Shown piece after piece: positions 1 through 8,469 of a stretch of 42,909 bases of DNA. Within the stretch, counting starts at the first letter, position 1, and the number at the start of each line of letters is the position of its first letter. Position numbers and translations under genes: made by a program. Source of the DNA: Wandonia sp964447015 (lineage in GTDB: Bacteria; Bacteroidota; Bacteroidia; Flavobacteriales_D; Crocinitomicaceae); NCBI GenBank assembly GCA_964447015.1, contig CAYUQU010000024.1, positions 1 through 42,909 on the forward strand, read 5' to 3'. The notes beneath the pieces are model-generated. The model was not told the origin of the DNA and did not search any database. It was given only the letters and a program-made list of their open reading frames with translations.

Positions 1-2559
1 GTTACCCGCTGTTTCCGTGAATGTGATTGGAGCTGGTGTTTCATCAGTTGAAAATAACACACCATCCAAATACCATTCATATGTGATACTTGTTCCTGAA
101 GAATTGTTCGCTGGAGTTACAGTAAGTGGCGAACAACCTTCTATGGGCTCAGGAATTATAAAATCAGCTACTGTGAGTGGATTTACGAGAACGTCTATCT
201 CCATCGTGTCATTTCCACAATACCCTTCAACCACTAATTCAACTGTGTAATTCCCAGGAGTAGCGTATGTTATAGTGTGTGGTCCTTCCAATGTCGAACT
301 TGTACCATCACCAAAATCCCAGTTCCAAACCAAATCTTCACCTAAAGAAGCATCTGTAAAAGTGAAATCTTCGCCCAAACACACTTCGAGTGAACTACTG
401 GTGAAATTTGCCAAGGTTGGGCGGTGAACAATTATTGTTTCTTGAACAGATAAATTGCCACAAGCACTTGTCACATTTAGTTCGACAATATGATTTACGG
501 GTGTGTTACCGGGAGTTTCTGTAAATGTAATAGGAGGAATGGTAGCCGTATTCCCTGCAAACACACCATCTATTGTCCAGTTGTACGTTAGACCAACTCC
601 AGTAGAATTATTTTCAAACTCCACAGTTAATGGCGAACAACCCTCGATAGGGTCTAAAGGTGCAATTGCAGCAATAGTAATCGGGTTTACAGTGATTTCC
701 ACTTCCATCGAATCTCTGCCACAATATCCGTCAGCGACTAATTCAACTGTATATGTGCCGGGTGTACCATAAGTAACCGCTCCAGATACTTGATCTGTAG
801 AAGTTGTACCATCGCCGAAATCCCACTCATAAGTTAGGTTCTCACCAAGCGAATTATTTGTAAATGAAATTGGTGTTCCAAGGCAAACAGTAGTTAGTGA
901 AGGCGTAAATTGAGCCAACGTAGGTCTGTGAATTGTGATGGTTTCCGCATCAGAACTTGAGCCACATTGGTTTGAAACGGTTAAACTTATGTTTTGAGTT
1001 ACAGGAGAATTTCCTGCAGGATATGTATAAGTAAATGGGCCTATATTTTGGGCATTACTGTAGTATACACCATTGAGGTACCAAAAGTAATTTACAATAT
1101 TTCCTGTTGAAAGATTATCAACGTCAACTGTGAGTGGAGAACATCCCTCTATAGGGTCTGCTAGTATAAGTGCGATTGGAATGGTGTCTACAACCATATT
1201 GTATGTATACGAGTCTGTTCCGCAAGCATTTGCAGCGGTTATCGTTATCGGATAAGTTCCTTGATTGGTGTAATTCTGAGCGGGGGGAGTAGTTACATTG
1301 TTGTACGTATTTCCATTCCCCATATCCCACGTATAGTTATTAGCAGGTGAAGCTCCTGTCGATGTATTAGCAAAAGATACAGCTTGTGGAGCACAACCAA
1401 AAGGAACAGAAGGATTGAATCCAGCAACTGGAGCTCCCACAATTTGTATTGGACTAATAGTAGCATTGGCTGTGTTACAACTGTTAGATGCGGTAAGCGA
1501 AATAGTGTAACTACCAGGTTCTGTATAGACGTGGTTTGGCGGTGTCATTGAATTCGTAGTAACAGATGGCGTTCCATCTCCAAAATTCCACACAAACTGT
1601 GTTGCGTTTACGGATAAGTTTTGAAGAGAGCCAAGTGTGTGAGGTAGACAACCACTATATTCGGTAATATCTAAAGTCATAGATGCGGAAACGAACCGTT
1701 CAAAAACAACTTCAATAGTTTGGCTTGCCGTACATCCATTTGCCCCTGTTGCTGTCATGGTGACTTGATATGTCCCGTATGAATCATAGGTATGACTTGG
1801 TTCAAAATCAGTACTCGTTGCTCCATCATCAAAATCCCAAAAGTAACTTACGCCACCTGTTGTGGAATTAAAGAAATCTACTGTTTGACTGGTAGTCGGA
1901 TCACCTGGTAAAAGACAATTGGTTGTGTTTCCATCTCCGTCATCTCCGAAAACAAAAACGTTTGGAATATTTTGATTCGTAACAGATTGTGAGAAAGTAG
2001 AAGTGCAGCCTGCTGTATTGGTTACGGTCAATGTGACATTATACGTTCCGCCAAAAGCATAAGTATGTGAAGGGTTTTCGTTTGTGGAAGTTATACCATC
2101 TCCAAAATTCCAGTTGTAAGTAGTTCCAGCTACTGTCCCAGTACTTGTATTAGTGAAATTAACTGGAAGTCCAGCACATCCTCCATCTGGCCCAAAGTTA
2201 AAATCTGCACTTGGTTGAGGGAAAACGATAACTTCAACATCGATAGCTTGTGTACAAGCAGGTGGAGTTTGATTCGAAATTAAAGTAAATGTATACGTTC
2301 CAGGAATATTTAGGTCTTGACTTAACGGTGCAGACAAATCATTGGTATTATCAAAACTAACACCATTTAATTGCCACTCGTAGTCAGTTGTATTTGCATC
2401 AGCTCCTGTACTTGTGTTTGTAAAGTTTATTGTATGTGGTCCATTGCCACAAAATGTAGTGCCAGAAACAGTAAAATTGGGTGTTACATCATCGCATTGA
2501 GACAATGCACTTGTTGAAAAAATAAAGAGTACTAAAAATGCAATTAAGTAGTTACGCAT
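1..2559 (-). CDS. Secreted PKD-repeat protein, C-terminus off window
   Basis: This frame is open from an ATG at 2557-2559 to the left edge, giving 853 codons with no stop. Residues 1-21 form a signal peptide (MRNYLIAFLVLFIFSTSALS, then Q). The rest is a string of PKD-type beta-sandwich domains. Canonical W-(D/N)-F-(G/D)-DG motifs occur near residues 150, 240, 321, 577 and 745, each followed by a GTY/GSY-type strand ending in V-x-L-x-V/A. Variant modules near 410, 493, 661 and 826 have MGNG, LNGV, IDGV or LDGV in place of GDG. From about residue 470 a two-domain unit of exactly 168 residues repeats, marked by PIEGCSPLTV. Bacteroidota proteins of this type are usually T9SS-exported surface adhesins or gliding-associated proteins. 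The sorting domain would be at the missing C-terminus, so cell-surface location is inferred. Substrate or partner is unknown. Confidence 0.9.
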   Translation of the reverse strand, partial: MRNYLIAFLVLFIFSTSALSQCDDVTPNFTVSGTTFCGNGPHTINFTNTSTGADANTTDYEWQLNGVSFDNTNDLSAPLSQDLNIPGTYTFTLISNQTPPACTQAIDVEVIVFPQPSADFNFGPDGGCAGLPVNFTNTSTGTVAGTTYNWNFGDGITSTNENPSHTYAFGGTYNVTLTVTNTAGCTSTFSQSVTNQNIPNVFVFGDDGDGNTTNCLLPGDPTTSQTVDFFNSTTGGVSYFWDFDDGATSTDFEPSHTYDSYGTYQVTMTATGANGCTASQTIEVVFERFVSASMTLDITEYSGCLPHTLGSLQNLSVNATQFVWNFGDGTPSVTTNSMTPPNHVYTEPGSYTISLTASNSCNTANATISPIQIVGAPVAGFNPSVPFGCAPQAVSFANTSTGASPANNYTWDMGNGNTYNNVTTPPAQNYTNQGTYPITITAANACGTDSYTYNMVVDTIPIALILADPIEGCSPLTVDVDNLSTGNIVNYFWYLNGVYYSNAQNIGPFTYTYPAGNSPVTQNISLTVSNQCGSSSDAETITIHRPTLAQFTPSLTTVCLGTPISFTNNSLGENLTYEWDFGDGTTSTDQVSGAVTYGTPGTYTVELVADGYCGRDSMEVEITVNPITIAAIAPLDPIEGCSPLTVEFENNSTGVGLTYNWTIDGVFAGNTATIPPITFTETPGNTPVNHIVELNVTSACGNLSVQETIIVHRPTLANFTSSSLEVCLGEDFTFTDASLGEDLVWNWDFGDGTSSTLEGPHTITYATPGNYTVELVVEGYCGNDTMEIDVLVNPLTVADFIIPEPIEGCSPLTVTPANNSSGTSITYEWYLDGVLFSTDETPAPITFTETAGN
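130..1150 (-). repeat. 504-bp tandem coding repeat (two PKD modules per unit)
   Basis: The plus-strand segment starting GAACA(A/T)CC(C/T)TC occurs at 131, 635 and 1139, spaced exactly 504 bp apart. This is 168 codons, so the frame is kept. On the coding strand each copy reads PIEGCSPLTV. Matching blocks such as HRPTLAxF, SLGE(N/D)L and TVELVxxGYCGxDxME recur with the same period. The copies are clearly diverged at the DNA level, so this is an old, selected duplication rather than a fresh one. More copies may lie left of the window. Confidence 0.85.
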
Positions 2560-2580
2560 AAAGTCGATTTCATCTACAGG

Positions 2581-2601
2581 TAACTGACGCAAATTCAGTT
2601 A
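2581..2601 (-). promoter_or_regulatory. Possible -7 box inside an inverted repeat, PKD gene
   Basis: On the minus strand TGAATTTG (2590-2597) is one base off the Bacteroidota -7 consensus TAnnTTTG and lies 30 bases upstream of the PKD protein ATG. It is embedded in a perfect 7-bp inverted repeat, TAACTGA (2581-2587) and TCAGTTA (2595-2601). No TTG -33 element is seen at the expected distance, so promoter function is tentative. Confidence 0.3.
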
Positions 2602-2713
2602 ACGGGTTGTTTTTTTCGACTATAAAAATAGAAAAATTAGCTACTATAAACAAACTTGTGAAAAAATGAATGTAAATTACCTGTGAAAAATGAAAATCAA
2701 ATTATCAATTCCT

Positions 2714-4132
2714 TTATTCTGGAATATTCATCATCACTTTGTGAATCTCAAAAAACGTCTTATCAATAGTTTCATATTGACCGTCAGGAGAGGGGCGTTG
2801 TGCAGGACTTGCTACAATAAATCCATCGGGGTCTATAAGAACGTAGTGAGGAAATGTACGGAGTCCGAAAAGTAGTTTGAGGTCTTCTTCATTTTTTGGA
2901 ATCGACAAGGACCATTCCACATCATTCAATTTATTTTTTTGTTTGATGATCTCAGTGTCACGCTCTCCAATAAATACAGTTACAAACTCAATATAGTTGC
3001 CGTATTTCTTATAAAGGGGTTTCATAAGCTCCATTTCATTTTTACCAGTTACACCATCACTTGTAATAAATTGAATGTATTTGTATTTACCAGGAAATTT
3101 GGTGATTGAAAATTCAGTTTCATCAAAATCGAATAAAGTAAACCTTGGTGCAGGGCTTCCAGGTACAAGTTCTGTCAATTTATTTTTAATATTTTTTGCA
3201 ATCACTTTATTGTTTTCAAACAATGCATGATTGGTAATGCTGTCTAACATTACCGTAATGTTCGTTTGAGGATAATCAGCATTATAATATATTTCGCCAA
3301 GGCTCTTGACCATGATCAGTTCACGCAGACGTAAGTTTTTCATTCTATAATCTTGCCCTAGTGCATTGAAGAGCATAGTTGGACTTGCTTTTAGAACGGC
3401 TAAATAAACACGGTTGTTTAATTCCATCGTAGTTCGTTCAAAGAACTCTTTGTAGAATTTTTTGATATAGCTCATGTACGCATCATTTTTATAGTGAACA
3501 GCACTATATAACAAGTAATGATCAAATTTTTCGAGCTCATTTCGCGAACCGTAATAACTTGCTTCATCTAATTCTGCAAACCTGAACTTAATTATCGTCT
3601 TAAAAAATGTAGAGGTATCCTGAGCATAATACTTCTCCATATTCATTTTCAGCGTGTCTAGTTTCTGTGCGAAATCACCCTGTTTCATACTTTTGGTATG
3701 GTAATTCTCACCAATAAATTCACTTAACCATCGGTCAAATTCTAAAATTTTATAGTTGATATCTGATTTTGGCAAAGAGCGAAAAAGAAGTTCCATCTCA
3801 GATCCTTCTGGGTGAATTGGGTCATATTTATTTTGACCAGGAAAGTAAATTTCGTAATCTGAATCAGGTTGCAAATAGAGATATGCAAAGTTATTTCCAA
3901 CTTTCAGTCGTACTTTTTCGGTAGAATGAAAATAAAAATTCAACGTAAACACACTGTCTGTACCTACTTTTGCTTGTGCAATTCGTGATTCTGTATTGGT
4001 GAAATAATCTTCAATACTGTACAAAGAAACATCAGCCCCAATGTATTCAGGTGCATAACCTTTTATTTTCACCAATTGAGAAAAGGTGATTAGAGGAACC
4101 AGAAAAGTGATAAGCAACAATATATTTTTCAT
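2714..4132 (-). CDS. Secreted thioredoxin-fold protein lacking all cysteines
   Basis: 472 residues with a signal peptide (MKNILLLITFLVPLITFS). The middle (about 25-320) resembles the N-terminal part of Bacteroidota TlpA/ResA-like proteins, with a beta-rich segment followed by helices. Residues 322-472 look like a thioredoxin fold: PGSPAPRFTL entry, beta strand KYIQFITS, and TFPHYVLIDPDG with the cis-proline (P428) still present. At the place of CxxC the sequence reads SDGVTGK, and the whole protein contains no cysteine, so it cannot do dithiol-disulfide exchange. A structural or binding role is inferred. It starts 6 bases after the coaD stop and is probably co-transcribed with it. Alternative: a periplasmic protein whose fold only resembles thioredoxin. 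Confidence 0.75.
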   Translation of the reverse strand: MKNILLLITFLVPLITFSQLVKIKGYAPEYIGADVSLYSIEDYFTNTESRIAQAKVGTDSVFTLNFYFHSTEKVRLKVGNNFAYLYLQPDSDYEIYFPGQNKYDPIHPEGSEMELLFRSLPKSDINYKILEFDRWLSEFIGENYHTKSMKQGDFAQKLDTLKMNMEKYYAQDTSTFFKTIIKFRFAELDEASYYGSRNELEKFDHYLLYSAVHYKNDAYMSYIKKFYKEFFERTTMELNNRVYLAVLKASPTMLFNALGQDYRMKNLRLRELIMVKSLGEIYYNADYPQTNITVMLDSITNHALFENNKVIAKNIKNKLTELVPGSPAPRFTLFDFDETEFSITKFPGKYKYIQFITSDGVTGKNEMELMKPLYKKYGNYIEFVTVFIGERDTEIIKQKNKLNDVEWSLSIPKNEEDLKLLFGLRTFPHYVLIDPDGFIVASPAQRPSPDGQYETIDKTFFEIHKVMMNIPE

Positions 4133-4138
4133 GTCTTA

Positions 4139-4612
4139 TTAAACGAGTAAATTCACATTTGTTACAAACTCATCAATTTCCCCGCCATTTTTGTGAATTT
4201 CTCTGACAATGGTTGAATTAATTGCTCCATACTCTGGTTTTGTTAAAAAGAATATACTTTTAATTTGACTCATTTTGTCGTTCATGTGGGCTATAGCACG
4301 TTCATAACCAAAATCTCTAGAATCTCGAAGTCCGCGAATGATAAAACCCGCATTTATTTCGTTTGCTAAATTCACAGTTAGACCTGTATAGGCAATTACT
4401 TTAACGGGGCTATTTGAATCAAATAAAGAAGCGATGTGTTTCTTTCTTTTTTCCAAGTCGAACATTGGCTTTTTTGACTCGTTTACACCAATTCCAATGA
4501 CAACTTCGTCAAATAAAGTCAAGGCTTGCTCAACTATATCTTGATGACCTTTGGTAAACGGATCAAATGATCCTGGAAAAATTCCGATTTTTTTATTCTT
4601 CTCCATATTCAA
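4139..4612 (-). CDS. coaD: Phosphopantetheine adenylyltransferase
   Basis: 157 residues, the usual length for bacterial CoaD. The enzyme transfers AMP from ATP to 4'-phosphopantetheine, giving dephospho-CoA, the penultimate step of CoA synthesis in the cytosol. Visible signatures are GIFPGSFDPFTKGH (residues 10-23, containing the nucleotidyltransferase T/HxGH motif as TKGH), GLRDSRDFGYERAIAHMN, and the C-terminal STIVREIHKNGGEIDEFV. The first 20 bases overlap the 3' end of rsmD. A second Met at codon 3 (4606) is an equally possible start. coaD next to rsmD is a common bacterial arrangement. Confidence 0.96.
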   Translation of the reverse strand: MNMEKNKKIGIFPGSFDPFTKGHQDIVEQALTLFDEVVIGIGVNESKKPMFDLEKRKKHIASLFDSNSPVKVIAYTGLTVNLANEINAGFIIRGLRDSRDFGYERAIAHMNDKMSQIKSIFFLTKPEYGAINSTIVREIHKNGGEIDEFVTNVNLLV

Positions 4613-5135
4613 AAAAACTAAAATTCACACCTCCGTAATTACGAAGGTAATTGAATTCTTTGACATCTGAAAAATCTTTTCTTTTATCGTGTTCTAAAAT
4701 TAATAAGCCTTTTTCGGTTAATAATTTTCTCTCCAAAACCAGTTTGATGATATCGCTGTAATTTTCATATCCAAAAGGTGGATCAGCGAAAATCAAGTCG
4801 TATTGTCTTGGGCATTGTTCGAGGTATTTGAGAATGTCCTGCTTTCTAGTTTGAATTTGATTCAACCCATGTTCTTTAGCAGTAGCTTCAATAAAGTGGA
4901 GTGATGGACCGTGTTGATCGACACTCGTCACGCTAATAGCTCCTCTTGATGCAAATTCAAAGGAAATACTCCCTGTTCCTGCACATAAATCCAACACTTC
5001 AATATTATCGAAATTAAATTCGTTATTAATGATATTGAACAGTGCTTCCTTAGCGAAATCTGTTGTGGGTCTAGAAGGAAATGATTTTGGAGGGCTAAAA
5101 CGAATCCCTTTGAGTTTACCGCTGATTATACGCAA
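4593..5135 (-). CDS. rsmD: 16S rRNA (guanine-966-N2)-methyltransferase
   Basis: 180 residues, typical of RsmD. The enzyme uses SAM to methylate N2 of G966 of 16S rRNA during 30S assembly. Sequence support: the RsmD-specific N-terminus MRIISGKLKGIRF followed by RPTTDFAKEALFNII, the SAM-binding LDLCAGTGSISFEFASRGA (48-66), and the catalytic DPPF motif (118-121). It overlaps the DUF3822 gene by 10 bases upstream and coaD by 20 bases downstream, so translational coupling is likely. Confidence 0.95.
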   Translation of the reverse strand: MRIISGKLKGIRFSPPKSFPSRPTTDFAKEALFNIINNEFNFDNIEVLDLCAGTGSISFEFASRGAISVTSVDQHGPSLHFIEATAKEHGLNQIQTRKQDILKYLEQCPRQYDLIFADPPFGYENYSDIIKLVLERKLLTEKGLLILEHDKRKDFSDVKEFNYLRNYGGVNFSFFEYGEE

Positions 5136-5872
5136 AGTAGTTGGTGTTTGATTTTGTGATTAAACTTAAAATTGAATTTTACCGAAGGTTTCAGTTTAAC
5201 TATACTTGTTTCTATTTCCTTGTGAATGTCTTTAAAGTCATCAGATGAATGTAGTTGAACTGTGAGTTCAGTTGCATCAATTTCTTTTTGCTCCCAAACA
5301 AACATAGTGTGGTAGACGATATCATCCACATTTTTATATTCAAAGACATTGTAAAAATCCAACTTGTTTTTTGAGGTGATGAGTAAGCTGAAATACTCAT
5401 TTTGAATAACGATGTGGATAGCTGGTAAATGAGCGTTTCCACTAAATATTCCACGCATCACGTGAGTGTTCTCATGTTGAATAGTAACACGTGGGTAGCG
5501 AATTACAAAAAACGATTTAATCCAATCTTGAATTTCGTAAATGTTTACAAGACCTTGCTCATAAAAACGATTGTAATCGATGTCTTCTGTTGTTGAACCA
5601 AAGCAAAGATTAAAGATTTCATTCGGTTTACTTTCTCCAAACACATTTTGTGGGACGAGTGTAGTTCGATGATTAACAACAGCCAAAGATACATCATCAG
5701 AAAAGGACAAGAGCCCCTTTTTATCAAGGAGCTCTTTTATTTCCGTTTTACATTCTTCACTTGTTCTTCCCGAAAATTGGAGTGAGTCTGTATCAGTAAT
5801 CTCTTTCGAATTGCGGTGAACAACTGAGTATGTGAATCCTTGTGAGGATACCTCTAAGCACAATTGCTGCAT
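5126..5872 (-). CDS. DUF3822 family protein
   Basis: 248 residues, no signal peptide and no membrane segment. Length, general sequence character and the position immediately upstream of rsmD match the Bacteroidota-restricted DUF3822 family, which is often found next to rsmD. There is no catalytic motif I can name. A conserved-looking core is FFVIRYPRVTIQHENTHVM followed by short alternating strands. It overlaps rsmD by 10 bases. Function is unknown; the constant link to an rRNA methyltransferase suggests, but does not show, a role near ribosome or CoA metabolism. Confidence 0.75.
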   Translation of the reverse strand: MQQLCLEVSSQGFTYSVVHRNSKEITDTDSLQFSGRTSEECKTEIKELLDKKGLLSFSDDVSLAVVNHRTTLVPQNVFGESKPNEIFNLCFGSTTEDIDYNRFYEQGLVNIYEIQDWIKSFFVIRYPRVTIQHENTHVMRGIFSGNAHLPAIHIVIQNEYFSLLITSKNKLDFYNVFEYKNVDDIVYHTMFVWEQKEIDATELTVQLHSSDDFKDIHKEIETSIVKLKPSVKFNFKFNHKIKHQLLCV

Positions 5873-5883
5873 GATACTATTTT

Positions 5884-6786
5884 TTAATCCCAGTTCCCCG
5901 ACAAGTTCGGCGATGTTAATGAACCGAACATTAGTGTGTCGCGTTTTCCATTAAATTCGATAGGGTGAATTCCTATAACTTGAATAACAGGAACCTTTGC
6001 TCCTTGGTAATCTAATGAGTCCAATGTTTTCAATGAATACATTTCTGTAGTTGTTGGAATATAAATCAAAGAATCAGGATTGAAAGAAGGGAATCCCATT
6101 CTGATTCGACGCTCAATATAACTTTCATTTTTAAATGTTCTTTCGAAAAACGAAACTTCCATAGTATCGCGAACAAAACCATTTAAGTCTGCAGGTGGAT
6201 TTTCTGATCTTGCCAATCTCAGTGCTTCAAGTTCAGTCATGTTATAATCCAATGCTCGATTGTCTTTAGGACCATATAGAATAGCACGCTCATCAGTTGT
6301 TAATCGACGATTTGGTACACCGCCAATTTTGTTAACCTCTTGAATTGTACCATTGTTAATGAAGTGTACTAGTTTATTCCAGTCACTTGCATATTTACCA
6401 TATTTATCTTTGTAAGCAATTTGAGCTGTTTTAATATCGTTCAAATTTTGCTTCATAAGATTGGTGATTTCATCCTTAAGCTTCTTTTTGTTCTCTTCAG
6501 CAACAACTTCAGATCCCATTTGGTAAATCACAAAAGCAGCAATTAACACTACTGGGATTCCTATGTAAAGACTTATTTTACCTGGAATGATTCCAGAGAT
6601 GTAAACGATTGCTAATAAGCCAGAAACAGCTAGCAATGATGATGCAACCATCCAACCTGTAGTTTGGTTTCCAACGAAGCCAAAAATTAGCAATGCGATT
6701 CCTCCTATTAGGAGAATTGCAGGAATACTGTATTTTCTAAAAAGAACTGATAAAGATTTTCCGTCCATGTTAAAGCGTTTAAGCAT
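5884..6786 (-). CDS. Membrane protein with three N-terminal TM helices
   Basis: 300 residues. Three hydrophobic helices are visible at about 17-36, 44-67 and 71-91. They are followed by a soluble, probably helical region starting EENKKKLKDEITNLMKQNL and the segment NIKTAQIAYKDKYGKYASDW. That segment resembles the region after the first helix of pilin-like or lipoprotein-like Bacteroidota proteins. I do not recognise the family. The gene ends 11 bases before DUF3822 and appears to be first in the run leading to rsmD and coaD. A TAGATTTG box at 6803-6810 would give a very short leader. Confidence 0.75.
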   Translation of the reverse strand: MLKRFNMDGKSLSVLFRKYSIPAILLIGGIALLIFGFVGNQTTGWMVASSLLAVSGLLAIVYISGIIPGKISLYIGIPVVLIAAFVIYQMGSEVVAEENKKKLKDEITNLMKQNLNDIKTAQIAYKDKYGKYASDWNKLVHFINNGTIQEVNKIGGVPNRRLTTDERAILYGPKDNRALDYNMTELEALRLARSENPPADLNGFVRDTMEVSFFERTFKNESYIERRIRMGFPSFNPDSLIYIPTTTEMYSLKTLDSLDYQGAKVPVIQVIGIHPIEFNGKRDTLMFGSLTSPNLSGNWD

Positions 6787-6802
6787 TATTTGTATAGTGT
6801 CA

Positions 6803-6810
6803 CAAATCTA
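6803..6810 (-). promoter_or_regulatory. -7 promoter box for the membrane protein/rsmD/coaD run
   Basis: The minus strand reads TAGATTTG, a full match to the Bacteroidota -7 element TAnnTTTG, 16 bases upstream of the first gene's ATG. No TTG is found 17-23 bases further upstream, so the -33 half is missing or weak. Confidence 0.45.
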
Positions 6811-6952
6811 CAATTTTTTTATAATCACTTTCCGACGTTTACTCTTTTTTTTATACCGTTTAATAAACAAGTCGGTGTTTATGCACGATTTATTGCGTTT
6901 TAGCTCTTGATTTTTATGGTTTGAGAGCCAATGTTATTAGTTTGTTAACTAT

Positions 6953-6985
6953 TTTGTGATTACTCAAATAAACCCTTTATTTTTG
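6953..6985 (+). promoter_or_regulatory. Bacteroidota-type promoter of the RecD-like gene
   Basis: TTTG at 6953-6956 and TATTTTTG at 6978-6985 are separated by 21 bases, which fits the TTG-N17-23-TAnnTTTG consensus. The -7 box ends only 4 bases before the ATG at 6990, so initiation about 5-7 bases downstream of the box would start the transcript at or next to the start codon. Confidence 0.6.
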
Positions 6986-6989
6986 TCGC

Positions 6990-8429
6990 ATGGAGAATAG
7001 TTCAATTTCGAGGATATCTGTTTTGATTTCAAGCCAGTTGTCGTTTGAGCTAACTCCCGACCAAAAAAAGCTACTCAACTATTTTGACGATTTCTTTCAC
7101 GATTCCAATTCCAAAAAGTGTTTAGTCATTAAAGGGTATGCTGGAACAGGGAAAACAACCATGCTCGGTGCATTTGTAAAAGCCTTGCCAAAATTTAAGT
7201 CGAAAAGCGCATTACTCGCTCCAACAGGTCGTGCAGCTAAAGTGTTATCGAATTCTGCCAATAAGAAAGCGCAAACCATTCACAAAAAGATCTATAGAAG
7301 ACAAATCGCTGCTGATGGAAATGTCAATTTTATGTTGAGCCCCAACCTACATACAGATACAATTTTTATTGTGGATGAGGCTTCGATGATTGGAGATTAT
7401 ACCATGACACGTGAAGGCGGGATTAGCGCGCGAAATCTGTTGGAAGATTTGGTGACTTTTGTCTATTCGGGAATCAATTGTCGATTGATTCTTCTTGGGG
7501 ATGAGGGACAGTTACCTCCAGTTGGTGCTGATTCTAGCCCCGCGTTGCAAAAAGAGTTTATGGAATTTCATTTCCCTGAACTGAGCTTCTCTTTTGCTAG
7601 TCTTACCAATGTAGTGCGCCAAGCTGAAGATTCGGGAATTCTCCAAAATGCGACCTATGTCAGGAATTTGGATGAAGAGATTTGGCCTATTTTAGATGCA
7701 GAATCTTTTCCTGATGTCATTCGAATTACTGGTGCAGAATTGCAAGATGAATTGGAAAGTTGCTATTCGAATTATGGAAGTGATGAGACGATTATGATTT
7801 GTCGTTCTAATAAGCGGGCAAATTTATTCAATCAACAAATTCGCGGTCGAATTCTTTGGATGGAAGAGGAAATAAATGGCGGTGATTACATGATGATAGT
7901 CAAAAACAACTATTTCTGGGTCGATGAGAAAAGTCCTGCTGGTTTTTTGGCGAATGGGGAGATTATGCAGATTAAACGTATTCTCAAAAAAGAATTTATC
8001 TACGGATGTCATTTTGTAAGTGCCATAGTATCATTGATAGATTATCCAGAAATGGACCAGTTTGAGGTGATGATAAACATGGAATCTATCTCAACAGAAG
8101 GACCAAACTTGAGTAGAGATAAAATGAAGGAATTGTTTTTTGAAGTAGAAAAAGACTATCTCCACGAAAAAAACAAGCGAAAACGCTACGAATTAATTCT
8201 CAACGACCGATATTTCGCCGCACTTCAAGTAAAATTCGCCTATGCCGTTACCTGTCACAAGTCGCAAGGTGGACAATGGTCTGCTGTTTTTATTGATCAC
8301 GGTTATTTACCAGATGGTGCAAACAATAGCGAATTCCACAGATGGCTCTACACTGCAATTACACGAGCAACGGATAGATTGTATTTGGTGAATTTTGAAA
8401 ACGATTTTTTTAAAGGAGATAATGATTAG
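6990..8429 (+). CDS. RecD-like DNA helicase (SF1)
   Basis: 479 residues. Superfamily 1 helicase motifs are in order: Q-like region LTPDQKKLLNYF (21-32), Walker A GYAGTGKTT (49-57), APTGRAAKVL (78-87, motif Ia), IVDEASMIGD (Walker B, DEAS at 129-132), LLGDEGQLPPVG (motif III), and C-terminal FAYAVTCHKSQGGQW plus YTAITRATDRLYLV (motifs V and VI, UvrD_C_2 type). This matches the stand-alone RecD-like helicases of Bacteroidota, shorter than RecD2. It would unwind DNA using ATP in repair or recombination; no recB or recC is nearby. The ATG at 6990 directly follows a promoter box, suggesting a leaderless mRNA. Confidence 0.9.
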   Translation: MENSSISRISVLISSQLSFELTPDQKKLLNYFDDFFHDSNSKKCLVIKGYAGTGKTTMLGAFVKALPKFKSKSALLAPTGRAAKVLSNSANKKAQTIHKKIYRRQIAADGNVNFMLSPNLHTDTIFIVDEASMIGDYTMTREGGISARNLLEDLVTFVYSGINCRLILLGDEGQLPPVGADSSPALQKEFMEFHFPELSFSFASLTNVVRQAEDSGILQNATYVRNLDEEIWPILDAESFPDVIRITGAELQDELESCYSNYGSDETIMICRSNKRANLFNQQIRGRILWMEEEINGGDYMMIVKNNYFWVDEKSPAGFLANGEIMQIKRILKKEFIYGCHFVSAIVSLIDYPEMDQFEVMINMESISTEGPNLSRDKMKELFFEVEKDYLHEKNKRKRYELILNDRYFAALQVKFAYAVTCHKSQGGQWSAVFIDHGYLPDGANNSEFHRWLYTAITRATDRLYLVNFENDFFKGDND

Positions 8430-8469
8430 TCTTTGTCTTTTTAAGATTTCCTAATCTCTCAAAAAAAAA

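Noticed and set aside
130..1150. Regularly spaced repeats that might suggest a CRISPR array
   Set aside because: The 504-bp period is far too long, the repeats are diverged, and they encode protein modules in frame.
17..1330. Several plus- and minus-strand ORFs across the left end, including ones at 17-250 and 503-772
   Set aside because: They are other-frame or antisense readings of the PKD repeat gene; the minus-strand frame ending at 2559 is open without a stop and has clear domains and a signal peptide.
8430..8469. Weak hairpin AGATT/AATCT between the convergent helicase and M3 peptidase genes
   Set aside because: Only a 5-bp stem and no adjoining T-run on the proper side, so not called as a terminator.
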